From Streptomyces aurantiacus (GTDB taxonomy: Bacteria > Actinomycetota > Actinomycetes > Streptomycetales > Streptomycetaceae), in the NCBI RefSeq assembly GCF_027107535.1, contig NZ_CP114283.1, positions 8,618,001-8,682,000 on the forward strand: DNA of 64,000 nt, given 5' to 3'. Numbering within the stretch: position 1 is the first letter of the stretch; each line of letters opens with the position of its first letter. A model generated the notes under the pieces. The model ran no database searches. It had not been told where the DNA came from and saw nothing but the letters and a program-made list of their open reading frames with translations. Positions 22,734 through 30,963 of this stretch are shown here, one piece after another. Position numbers and translations under genes: made by a program.

Positions 22734-25144
22734 CGGCCCACCCCCACAAGGTCGTTGTCGTCGCCGACGCGGCCGTCCGCCTCGTCCAGCCCCAGCAGCA
22801 GACGCAACACCGGCAGTACGGCGCCGGCGCGGTCCGTGTCGAGGGCGGGCGCGAAGCCGGGTGTCCCGGAGGTGGTGGTCGCGAGGCCGCCGCGTGGTGT
22901 CGGCCCCCGCCGGACCAGTTCGCCGAGGGTGCGGCGCACTCCGGGCTCGTACGCCGAGAAGGTGCGCCGCAGGAGTGGCAGCACGTCGGTGAACGCGGCC
23001 CCCGGCACCCCGGTCAGCCAGGAGTCGACCAGCCCGAGCAGGCGCTCGTCGTGCACGAGCAGCATCCCGCCCCCGGACCCCCCGCCGACGAATCCCTCGA
23101 TCCATGCCGCCGCGTCCGCGGGTGCGGTCCCCGGCGACAGGACCAGACCCATGAGCCGGGCCGCCTCCTCCTGCCCCAACTCCCCGTCGTCCAGCAGCAG
23201 TCGGACGGCCCGTCCCCGGACGACGCCCGGAACGGTGTCCCGCGCGCAGAGCGTGCCCAGCACGGCGTGCCATCGGCCGCGGATGCCGGCCCGGGAGTCG
23301 TCCTTGCCGCCCTCGGCCAGCAGCCCCACCGCGCCGTGCACCGCGTCGACGTGCCCCCGCATCTCCTCTGCGGCCTCCGGGTCGAGAGCCGCGCACGCGG
23401 GAGGCAGCCCGACGAAGACACGCTCCGCCAGACCCGCGGCGACCTCGGCCAGGGCCTGTGTACCCGTGCCGCGTACGTCGCCGTAGCGGAGGGAGCGGAC
23501 GAGGGCGGGCAGCGCCTGGGCGAGGTGGCCCACGTCGGCGTCCAGAGCGGCGCGGTCGGCGAGGATCCGCATCACCACCGGGAGGGCGTCCGGGAGTTCG
23601 GCGAGGAGGCAGCGCTCGGCGAGGCCCGTGACGTCGGCCAGGGAGCGGGCGCCGACGGCGTCCGCCTCGGCCTTCGCCGTCGCGGCGGCGACCACGGTCG
23701 TCCCCCACACCCCTGCCTCGGCCACGCGCACCGCAAGCTCCGGCTCCCAGTGCAGTCGCCAGGTCTCCCGGAAGGTGCCCGTGCTGCCGCGTGACGCGAC
23801 GGCCTCTCCCCACCCGACGCCCAGGAGTCGCAGCCGGTGCAGCAGCCTGCTGCGCCCGCCGTCGGTGTCCTTGCGCAGATCGAGCTCCAACTCCCGCTGC
23901 TGCGCCTCCGGTTTGAGCCGCAGCCGTCGCTGGAGCCGGGCGAGGTCGCGCTGCAGCGGGACCGCGGGTGCCGCCGCGGGAACCTCGCCGAGCACGTCAC
24001 CGACCACGAGCCGGTCGTGCACGAGCGCGAGCGGCACGTCCGAGCCCTCGCACATCACGGCCCGTACGGCGTCGGTGGTCTCGGTGAGGCCGGGCAGGGG
24101 GCGGCCCCTCATCGCGGCGAGCGTGTCGGCGAGCCGCACCGCCTCGATGACGTGCGCGGACGAGACCAGCCGGTCCTCGTCCCTCAGCAGCCCCGCCACC
24201 TTCGTCATCCAGCGCTCTATGGGGCGGTCTGCCGCGGCGAACAGGTGCCCGTACCAGCCGGGCGAGTCGATGCCCGCGCCGTAACCGCTCACCCGTGAGA
24301 GCCGCCGGTGCGTCCAGGGCACCCACGTCATGTCGGTCTTCACCTTGGGGAGCCCTCTGAGCAGGGCCCGGTCGGCGGTGACACTCGTCCGCTGCCGTAG
24401 TGCGGGCACGTGCCAGGCACCGCACACCACGGCCACGTCGTCCCCGAACTCCCGCTGTGCCGCCCGCATCTGGAGGCGCATGTGGGCCTCGCGCACCAGA
24501 TCCCGCTCGTGTCCTCCCGCCCCGTAGACCTCCCGCAGCGCCCCCATGGCCTCGGCGAGCACCTCGAACGGTGCGAACGCGTCGCCTCCCCGCACCCCCC
24601 GGTGCTCGATCACGTCCTCCCACCACCGCTCGGCGTCGTCGTACCCGGCGGTCTCGGCGAGCACGGCGAGCGGGTCGATCCGCACGGCTTCCGCGGCTTG
24701 CGGACGGCTCCCGTCCCGCGCCCCCTCCTCGTCGCTCTCCTCCTCTCCTTCCCCCATCGCCTCCTTCTCGTTCTCCTCCTCACGTCCCCATGCCAGCGTG
24801 TGCGTGGCGGGGAGGTCGATGAAGCGGGCCGGCACCTCGTGCTCCAGGGCCCAGCGGATGGCCACCCACTCCGGTGAGAACTCGGCGAGCGGCCAGAACG
24901 CCGACCGTCCCGGCTCGTCCACGACGTGCGCGAGGAGGGCGACGGGCGGTCGCATGTCCTCGTCGGCGGCGAGCGCGATCAACGCGTCCGCCTCCGGCGG
25001 CCCTTCGAGGAGCACCGCACGCGGGCTCGCCTCGTCGAGTGCCGCACGAACGGCCCGCGCCGAGCCCGGCCCGTGGTGGCGCACCCCGAGCAGCAGGGGC
25101 CCGGGCGCCCGCCGCGCCCGGCTCCCCGTATCCGGCGCGCTCAC
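22730..25144 (-). CDS. DUF5682 family protein of the MoxR cluster
   Basis: 804 residues from the GTG at 25144, overlapping the MoxR stop by 4 bp. The family is DUF5682 by its opening LLLGVRHHGPGSARAVRAAL and LLEGPPEADALI. The first 250 residues carry spaced motifs resembling the TraB/TIKI/EreA-like fold: GVRHHG (His23, His24), Glu47, REAHM (218-222) and VVCGAWHVPAL (His245). If right, it is a metal-dependent hydrolase; this is inference. A very acidic insert lies at 122-144. The rest is helical and repeat-like, with a Leu/Ala-rich alpha-solenoid feel, suited to protein contacts. It sits between MoxR and VWA in one coupled unit. Confidence 0.85.
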   Translation of the reverse strand: MSAPDTGSRARRAPGPLLLGVRHHGPGSARAVRAALDEASPRAVLLEGPPEADALIALAADEDMRPPVALLAHVVDEPGRSAFWPLAEFSPEWVAIRWALEHEVPARFIDLPATHTLAWGREEENEKEAMGEGEEESDEEGARDGSRPQAAEAVRIDPLAVLAETAGYDDAERWWEDVIEHRGVRGGDAFAPFEVLAEAMGALREVYGAGGHERDLVREAHMRLQMRAAQREFGDDVAVVCGAWHVPALRQRTSVTADRALLRGLPKVKTDMTWVPWTHRRLSRVSGYGAGIDSPGWYGHLFAAADRPIERWMTKVAGLLRDEDRLVSSAHVIEAVRLADTLAAMRGRPLPGLTETTDAVRAVMCEGSDVPLALVHDRLVVGDVLGEVPAAAPAVPLQRDLARLQRRLRLKPEAQQRELELDLRKDTDGGRSRLLHRLRLLGVGWGEAVASRGSTGTFRETWRLHWEPELAVRVAEAGVWGTTVVAAATAKAEADAVGARSLADVTGLAERCLLAELPDALPVVMRILADRAALDADVGHLAQALPALVRSLRYGDVRGTGTQALAEVAAGLAERVFVGLPPACAALDPEAAEEMRGHVDAVHGAVGLLAEGGKDDSRAGIRGRWHAVLGTLCARDTVPGVVRGRAVRLLLDDGELGQEEAARLMGLVLSPGTAPADAAAWIEGFVGGGSGGGMLLVHDERLLGLVDSWLTGVPGAAFTDVLPLLRRTFSAYEPGVRRTLGELVRRGPTPRGGLATTTSGTPGFAPALDTDRAGAVLPVLRLLLGLDEADGRVGDDNDLVGVGR

Positions 25145-26355
25145 GCGCTCACCTCCCGGCACGCGCGGTAGAAGTCCTTCCAGCCGTCGCGCTCACGGAC
25201 GACCGCTTCCAGGTACTCCTGCCAGATGACGCGGTCGGCCGCCGGATCGCGGACGACGGCACCGAGGATGCCCGCGGCGACGTCACCGGCTCGCAGGACG
25301 CCGTCCCCGAAGTGGGCGGCCAGTGCGAGGCCGTTGGTGACGACGGAGATCGCCTCCGCGGTGGACAGGGTGCCGCTGGGCGACTTGAGCTTCGTACGGC
25401 CGTCGGCGGTGACGCCGTCGCGCAGCTCGCGGAAGACGGTGACGACGCGGCGGATCTCGTCGATGCCGTCGGGCACGGCGGGCAGGTCCAGGGAGCGGCC
25501 GATCTGGTCGACCCGGCGCGAGACGATCTCGACCTCGGCGTCGGCGCTCTCCGGCAGGGGCAGGACCACCGTGTTGAAGCGGCGGCGCAGGGCGCTCGAC
25601 AGGTCGTTCACCCCGCGGTCGCGGTCGTTGGCCGTCGCGATCAGATTGAAGCCCCGGACGGCCTGCACCTCCGAGCCCAGCTCCGGTATCGGCAGGTTCT
25701 TCTCCGACAGGATCGTGATGAGCGTGTCCTGTACGTCGGCGGGGATGCGCGTCAGCTCCTCGACTCGGGCCGTCATGCCCTCCGCCATCGCCCGCATGAC
25801 CGGGCTGGGCACCAGGGCGTCACGGCTCGGGCCGTGCGCGAGCAGCTGCGCGTAGTTCCAGCCGTACCGGATCGCCTCCTCCGGCGTGCCTGCGGTGCCC
25901 TGCACGAGAAGGGTGGAATCGCCGCTGACCGCGGCGGCCAGATGCTCGGAGACCCACGTCTTGGCCGTGCCGGGCACGCCGAGCAGGAGCAGTGCCCGGT
26001 CGGTGGCGAGCGTGGTGACGGCCACTTCGACGATGCGGCGCGGTCCCACGTATTTCGGCGTGATCACCGTGCCGTCCGGGAGGGTGCCGCCGAGCAGGTA
26101 CGTCGCCACGGCCCACGGTGACATCCGCCAGCGGGCCGGCCGCGGGCGGTCGTCCTGTGCGGCCAGCGCCGCGAGTTCGGCGGCGAACGCGTCCTCGGCG
26201 TGCGGCCGCAACTCCTCGCCCGCGTCCGGCGCGGACGGGGCGGTGGCCGTGGCCGTGCGCACGCCTGCCGCCTCCGCCGCGCCCCCGCTCGTGGGTGCGG
26301 GTTCGGACTGGTGCGGGCTCGGGTCGACGGACGTCGGATCGACGGACACGGACAT
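25141..26355 (-). CDS. MoxR-type AAA+ ATPase
   Basis: 404 residues from the ATG at 26355, preceded by AAGGGGGA. A disordered 55-residue leader comes first. The AAA+ core has Walker A GVPGTAKT (126-133), sensor 1 LIATAND (238-244), and the arginine-finger region LSSALRRRF. Walker B is unusual: where MoxR proteins normally have a hydrophobic strand ending in DE, this one reads ARVEELTRIP (about 196-205). MoxR proteins act as chaperone-like remodellers with VWA partners; here the VWA gene is two genes downstream in the same overlapping unit. Divergent from the SWIM gene over a 134-bp region carrying mirrored elements. Confidence 0.93.
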   Translation of the reverse strand: MSVSVDPTSVDPSPHQSEPAPTSGGAAEAAGVRTATATAPSAPDAGEELRPHAEDAFAAELAALAAQDDRPRPARWRMSPWAVATYLLGGTLPDGTVITPKYVGPRRIVEVAVTTLATDRALLLLGVPGTAKTWVSEHLAAAVSGDSTLLVQGTAGTPEEAIRYGWNYAQLLAHGPSRDALVPSPVMRAMAEGMTARVEELTRIPADVQDTLITILSEKNLPIPELGSEVQAVRGFNLIATANDRDRGVNDLSSALRRRFNTVVLPLPESADAEVEIVSRRVDQIGRSLDLPAVPDGIDEIRRVVTVFRELRDGVTADGRTKLKSPSGTLSTAEAISVVTNGLALAAHFGDGVLRAGDVAAGILGAVVRDPAADRVIWQEYLEAVVRERDGWKDFYRACREVSA

Positions 26356-26411
26356 GGAGCGGTCCCCCTTGCGGCTCGGCCGGTTCGGATCTGGTTCCAC
26401 CGTGCACCACG

Positions 26412-26469
26412 CCACTGACAATCGGCTCTGACCTGCGGAAATGCACTGACCGCGGTCGATTGTCAGTGG
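26412..26469. promoter_or_regulatory. Mirrored 13-bp elements in the MoxR/SWIM divergent promoter
   Basis: CCACTGACAATCG at 26412-26424 and its exact reverse complement CGATTGTCAGTGG at 26457-26469 face outwards, 32 bp apart. Each reads CGATTGTCAGTGG towards its own arm. TTGTCA inside each copy could be a -35 hexamer, so this may be a pair of identical promoters or a paired operator. Either way, both arms of the locus are likely switched together. Confidence 0.65.
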
Positions 26470-26489
26470 TGGGATCTACCTTCGATGAC

Positions 26490-27842
26490 ATGACTCAGCA
26501 GGGGGTGCGCTGGACCGCGGATCAGGTGCTGGCACTGGCGCCTGACACCGCGTCACGCAAGGCGGGCAGCAAGCTCGGCGCGGCCGGGCCGTGGTCGGAG
26601 GCGGGCAGTTCCGACGAGGGGACGGTGTGGGGACTGTGCAGGGGAAGCGGCAGCAGGCCGTACCGGACGGTGATCGACATCGCGGACTCCACGGGGCCCG
26701 CGTACAAGTGCAGTTGCCCGAGCCGCAAGTTCCCGTGCAAGCACGCGCTGGGGCTGCTGCTGCTCTGGGCCGGCGAGGACGGCACGGTGCCGCGGGGGCA
26801 GGTGCCGAAGTGGGCGGGCGAGTGGATCGAGGGCCGGAGGAAGCGCGCGGACGACAAACGGGCGGCGGGCGCGGCCGGTTCCCCGCCTTCTGGTGATCCG
26901 GAGGCGGCGCGGCGCAGGGCGGAGCGTCGGGCCGAGTGGATCACCGCGGGGGCGGCCGAGCTGGAGCAGCGGCTGAGCGATCTGCTGCGGGGCGGTCTGG
27001 CCTCGGCGGAACAGACGGGGTACGGGCTGTGGGAGGAGACGGCGGCCCGCATGGTCGACGCGCAGGCACCGGGACTGGCCGCGCGCGTGCGGGAGTTGGG
27101 GGCGATACCGTCGTCCGGCTCCGGCTGGCCGGTGCGGCTGCTGGAGGAGTGTGCGCTGCTCCACCTCCTCGACCAGGGATGGCTGCGCCGTGAGCGGCTG
27201 CCCGACGGCCTGGCCGCGACGGTCCGTTCCCGGATCGGGCTGCCCGGCTCTGCGGACGGCCCGCCGGTGCGCGACCACTGGCTGGTCCTGGCCCAGTACG
27301 ACACCTCGGACAGCCACCTCACGACCCGCCGGATCTGGTTGTACGGCGCCGGGTCGGGCCGCGCGGCGCTGGTCCTGTCGTACGGGGCGGCCGGACGGGC
27401 GCCGGAGCTGGCGTTGCCCGTCGGGCTGGCGCTGGACGCGGAGGTGTCCGCGTATCCCGGCGTGGGGCAGTCGCGGGCGGCGCTGGGCGAGCGGTTCGCT
27501 CCTCCGGCGCCCACGGAATTCCGGCCGCCCGGCGTGGACGTGGCACGGGCCGTGGCCCGGTACGGCGAGGCGCTCCGGGACGACCCGTGGCTGGAGTCCC
27601 ACCCGGTGACGCTCGGTCGTGTCGTACCGGTTCCGGACGGCGACGGCTGGCAGCTGGCGGACGCCGACGGGGAGCTCGCCGTGCCCCTCACCCCGGCAGC
27701 CCGGTCCCGCTCCGGTCTGTGGCGCCTGGTCGCCCTCTCCGGCGGTGCGCCGGTGACGGTCTTCGGAGAGTGCGGCCACCGCGGCTTCTCCCCGCTCACG
27801 GCCTGGCCCGAGGGCCCGGGCGAGGCGGTGACCCTGTGCTGA
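26490..27842 (+). CDS. SWIM zinc-finger protein
   Basis: 450 residues from the ATG at 26490. Near the N-terminus is a SWIM zinc finger, CSC (74-76) and CKH (83-85) in the frame KCSCPSRKFPCKHALGLLLL. SWIM fingers bind DNA or protein and are found in MoxR/VWA-type neighbourhoods. The remainder, about 100-450, has no catalytic motif I recognise; it contains a charged helical part (KRADDKRAAG) and a beta-rich C-terminal half. It is divergent from MoxR and lies 73 bp before the DUF5691 gene, with which it probably forms an operon. Confidence 0.9.
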   Translation: MTQQGVRWTADQVLALAPDTASRKAGSKLGAAGPWSEAGSSDEGTVWGLCRGSGSRPYRTVIDIADSTGPAYKCSCPSRKFPCKHALGLLLLWAGEDGTVPRGQVPKWAGEWIEGRRKRADDKRAAGAAGSPPSGDPEAARRRAERRAEWITAGAAELEQRLSDLLRGGLASAEQTGYGLWEETAARMVDAQAPGLAARVRELGAIPSSGSGWPVRLLEECALLHLLDQGWLRRERLPDGLAATVRSRIGLPGSADGPPVRDHWLVLAQYDTSDSHLTTRRIWLYGAGSGRAALVLSYGAAGRAPELALPVGLALDAEVSAYPGVGQSRAALGERFAPPAPTEFRPPGVDVARAVARYGEALRDDPWLESHPVTLGRVVPVPDGDGWQLADADGELAVPLTPAARSRSGLWRLVALSGGAPVTVFGECGHRGFSPLTAWPEGPGEAVTLC

Positions 27843-27915
27843 CGGACACCGCACCCAGCCTTCTCATCCCCCTGAAGCCCTTGTGGCCCCTGTGGCCCCT
27901 GTGGAAGGGACGCGC

Positions 27916-29538
27916 ATGACCAGGAACCCCGCTCCCCCTGAGGCACCCGAGGGAAATCACTGGGAGGAGCTCGTGACCGTGGCGCTGCTGGGGACAGCTC
28001 GGCGTACGCCGCCGGGGGTGACGGCCGGGCGCGACGCACCGGCGGCGTTGCTGGACGCGGCAGCCGTGGAGACCGTGCGGCGACGGGCCGGGATGCGGCC
28101 GGGGCGGGCGGCGGCCCGGGTCGAGCCGGCCGCGGAGGACGCCCGTCCCGCGCTGCCGCCGGCGGCGGCGCGCAGGCTGACGATGCTCCTCGCCGACCGG
28201 CCGGGAGCGGGGAGCGGCGGGCGCAGGGGGACGGCCCCCGATCTCATGGAGCTGCTGCCGCAGTGGCTGGCCACGGCGAACCGTCAGGGCTTCGCGGCTC
28301 CTCCCCAGGCGCTGCCCGCGCTGCTGGACGCGGCCCGGGGGCGTACGGATCTGCGGCCGGCGGTGCTGGCGTTCGCGGGACCGCGCGCGCTGTGGCTGGC
28401 CCGGCTGAACACGGACTGGCGGTTCGCGCTGCGGTCGACGCCGGGCGGCGGTGCGGCCCTGCCCGGGCCCGAGGAGCCGGAGCGGATGCGCGAGTTGTGG
28501 GAGGAGGGGCTGTTCGCCGAGCGGGTGGCGCTCCTGTCGTCGATACGGGCGCGGGACGCGGCGGCGGCCCGGGACCTGCTCGCCACGACCTGGGCGACGG
28601 AGCGGGCCGAGGACCGGTTGATGTTCCTCGACTCGTTGCGGACGGGGCTGGGCGCGGCCGACGAGCCGTTCCTGGAGCGGGCGTTGGCCGACCGGAGCCG
28701 CAATGTGCGGGCCACGGCGGCGGAGTTGTTGTCCGCGCTGCCCGGTTCGGCGCTCGCCGGCCGGATGGCGGAGCGAGCGGGGACCTGCGTCGCGGTCGAC
28801 CGCACGCAGGACACACCGGCGATCGTGGTGGAGGCGCCGCACGAGTGCGATCCCGGCATGGAGCGGGACGGCGTGCTCCCCAAGGCTCCGGCCGGCCGCG
28901 GTGAACGGTCATGGTGGCTGGGGCAGTTGGTGGAAGCGGCACCGCTCGGCGCGTGGTCACGGCGGCTCGGGGGCCGTACACCGGAGGAGATCGTGGCGCT
29001 GCCCGTGGCCGACGACTGGCAGGACGAGCTGCATGCCGCGTGGTGCCGCGCGGCGGTCCGGCAGCGTGACCCCTCCTGGTCCAGAGCGCTGCTGGGGACA
29101 CCCGCGGCACCCGAGGCGGGCGGGCCTGGTGCCGTGTCCCTCGCCGAGCGGGCGAAACTGCTCGGCACGCTGGGGTCCGAGGAACGGGCCGAATGGGTGG
29201 CGGGGTTCATAGCCGTGCACGGGCTGTCCGAGGCGTTCCAGCTGCTCGGGGTGTGCACGGTGCCCTGGGCGGGCCCCTTGGGCCGGGCCGTGGTGGACGC
29301 GCTCAACATCGCGCGGGACGCGGGGAGCTACCCGTGGAGTTTCAGCGGGGTGATGGGCCTGGCCGAGCGCTGTCTCGACCCGGCGGAGGCCGTCCGCCTC
29401 GAAGCGCTGACCGCCGTCCCCGACGAGCCGGAGGACGCGGCTCCCGGCGCCGGAGGCTACTGGGCCGAATCCTTCCAGCGCCTGGTCACCACGCTGCGCC
29501 TGCGCGAGGCCATGCAGAGCGAACTCACGCGGGCGTGA
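27916..29538 (+). CDS. DUF5691 family protein
   Basis: 540 residues from the ATG at 27916, with GGAAGGGA upstream. It opens HWEELVTVALLGTARRTPP, typical of DUF5691. The sequence is almost all helix, with repeated LL/LA-rich segments such as AALLDAAAVETVRRRAG, VRATAAELLSALPGSALAGRMAERA and LAERAKLLGTLGSEERAEWVAGFI, resembling HEAT-like repeats. No enzyme motif is visible. It follows the SWIM gene in the right arm of the locus, so a scaffold or client-binding role beside MoxR is an inference. Confidence 0.88.
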   Translation: MTRNPAPPEAPEGNHWEELVTVALLGTARRTPPGVTAGRDAPAALLDAAAVETVRRRAGMRPGRAAARVEPAAEDARPALPPAAARRLTMLLADRPGAGSGGRRGTAPDLMELLPQWLATANRQGFAAPPQALPALLDAARGRTDLRPAVLAFAGPRALWLARLNTDWRFALRSTPGGGAALPGPEEPERMRELWEEGLFAERVALLSSIRARDAAAARDLLATTWATERAEDRLMFLDSLRTGLGAADEPFLERALADRSRNVRATAAELLSALPGSALAGRMAERAGTCVAVDRTQDTPAIVVEAPHECDPGMERDGVLPKAPAGRGERSWWLGQLVEAAPLGAWSRRLGGRTPEEIVALPVADDWQDELHAAWCRAAVRQRDPSWSRALLGTPAAPEAGGPGAVSLAERAKLLGTLGSEERAEWVAGFIAVHGLSEAFQLLGVCTVPWAGPLGRAVVDALNIARDAGSYPWSFSGVMGLAERCLDPAEAVRLEALTAVPDEPEDAAPGAGGYWAESFQRLVTTLRLREAMQSELTRA

Positions 29539-29744
29539 GCGTGGGATCCGGCTGCGGGGTACGGGCTGCGCGAGGCGCGGATGGCGGCTGGGTCGAGCCG
29601 AGGCCGCAGGAACGCCCCGAGACGCGGCCTGCCCTGCCGCGTCCGCGCGTTCGTCGCGGGCGAGCCGCTGGGCGAGTGGGCGTTCGTACCAGTCGGCCGC
29701 CCGGATGTCCGCGGGCCGGCACCTTGCCTGCCGGCACCCGCGCA

Positions 29745-29776
29745 CTGCGTCAGTGCGTCAGTGCGTCAGTGCGTCG
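29745..29776. repeat. Short tandem repeat GTGCGTCA
   Basis: Four head-to-tail copies of an 8-bp unit (GTGCGTCA), the first starting CTGCGTCA and the last ending in G. It is non-coding as far as can be seen. Confidence 0.9.
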
Positions 29777-29885
29777 GAATGTTCGCGAGGCCGTACCTCG
29801 CCTGCCCGCGCCCGCGCATTGCACCGGCAGCCACCCGCGTGGGACCGGCCGAGCCCGGAGGGAAAGTACCCCCAGCCCCAGCCTC

Positions 29886-29919
29886 CCCAGGGGCGCGGGG
29901 AACTGCGCGACCAGCCACA
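29886..29919. repeat. Dispersed intergenic repeat of Streptomyces type
   Basis: The stretch containing GGGGCGCGGGGAACTGCGCG, followed by ACCAGCCAC, is one I recognise as recurring in many intergenic regions of Streptomyces genomes. Only one copy lies in this window, so its repeated nature rests on memory and not on the sequence here. Confidence 0.55.
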
Positions 29920-30003
29920 GGCGACCCACACCCGCCCACGCATGCACGCCCGCACGCGCACCGATCCGATCCACCCCACACGTCCCGCCGAACCGGCGGA
30001 GCC

Positions 30004-30420
30004 CTACGTGCCGGCAGGCTGCCGGACGTTGGCGCGCACCCAGTCCACGATGGACGTCGTCGTGGCCCCGGGGGTGAAGATCTCGGCGACGCCCTTCTCC
30101 TTGAGCGGCGGGATGTCCGCCTCGGGGATGATCCCGCCGCCGAACACCTTGATGTCCTCGGCCTCGTGCTCCTTGAGGAGCTCGATGACCGCGGCGAACA
30201 GCGTGTTGTGCGCGCCGGAAAGGATGGAGAGACCGATCGCGTCGGCGTCCTCCTGGATCGCCGTGTCCACGATCTGCTCGGGCGTCTGGTGGAGACCGGT
30301 GTAGATGACCTCCATACCGGCGTCGCGCAGCGCCCGCGCGATGACCTTCGCTCCGCGGTCGTGCCCGTCGAGCCCGGGCTTGGCCACCACCACGCGGATC
30401 GGACCGGCTGCCACACCCAT
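30004..30420 (-). CDS. icmB: Cobalamin-binding small subunit of an acyl-CoA mutase
   Basis: 138 residues, a stand-alone B12-binding domain. [25 protein letters not shown] holds the DxHxxG cobalt-ligand motif, and the loops [11 protein letters not shown] and VFGGGIIP complete the base-off binding site. Length and sequence fit the small subunit of isobutyryl-CoA mutase (IcmB), which with IcmA interconverts isobutyryl- and n-butyryl-CoA; a methylmalonyl-CoA-type mutase is the alternative. No large subunit is nearby. The ATG at 30420 is chosen because GGAGG lies 5 bp upstream; an ATG at 30432 precedes that site. No cobalamin riboswitch was seen. Confidence 0.9.
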   Translation of the reverse strand: MGVAAGPIRVVVAKPGLDGHDRGAKVIARALRDAGMEVIYTGLHQTPEQIVDTAIQEDADAIGLSILSGAHNTLFAAVIELLKEHEAEDIKVFGGGIIPEADIPPLKEKGVAEIFTPGATTTSIVDWVRANVRQPAGT

Positions 30421-30963
30421 CACTGCCTCCATGAACCGACTGCACCGATCTGCAGAAACTACCCGTACCGCGACCGCACGTACCGGCTGCCCGTACCTGC
30501 CACCCGTACCGACCGACCGCACCCGGCGACCGAGACGGCGGTTCACCGCCGCCGCGCCACCTCCGATGTACCCCGTGGGCACAGCCGCCTCACGCCACCC
30601 GGTCCGGGAATGTGAACGAACGTTATCTCCACCATCCCGCAACCGGCAGTTTCGCGGTGGAGACCGAGGGGGAAATCACACGAAGGGACAAGTTCGCCGC
30701 GCATCGACCCGTACACCGCGACAAACGGTTCGCACCCGGGACGAGCGCAAGGGAAGCCGCTAAGAGGTCTCCGCACCTCCGCGCCGTCACACGCGCGACG
30801 GGGTGGTGCGGCGCTTCGGTGATCGCACGACGACGGGCCACCCCGTCGCTCCACCGGTGTCACCCACACCGCACGTGCGCTGTCGCCGTCTCTCACCACC
30901 GGCTTCCCACGAGGGCACACGGGGGACAGAGGGGTCCTGCCGTGCGCCGACGGGAGGTCGGCC
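30421..30963. other. Divergent promoter region of icmB and a hydrolase gene
   Basis: About 540 bp without a credible gene. It should contain promoters for both flanking genes. It starts with tandem variants of CCGTACC (30460-30520) and is otherwise featureless to me. Confidence 0.5.

Larger units (their letters stand above)
29539..30003. other. Intergenic region between DUF5691 and the mutase subunit
   Basis: 465 bp between two converging genes. It holds a 4-copy 8-bp repeat and a dispersed Streptomyces-type repeat, both listed separately. No convincing gene or strong hairpin was found. Confidence 0.55.

Noticed and set aside
30421..30963. Cobalamin riboswitch before icmB
   Set aside because: No B12-box-like core (GCCACTG type) was found upstream of the start at 30420.
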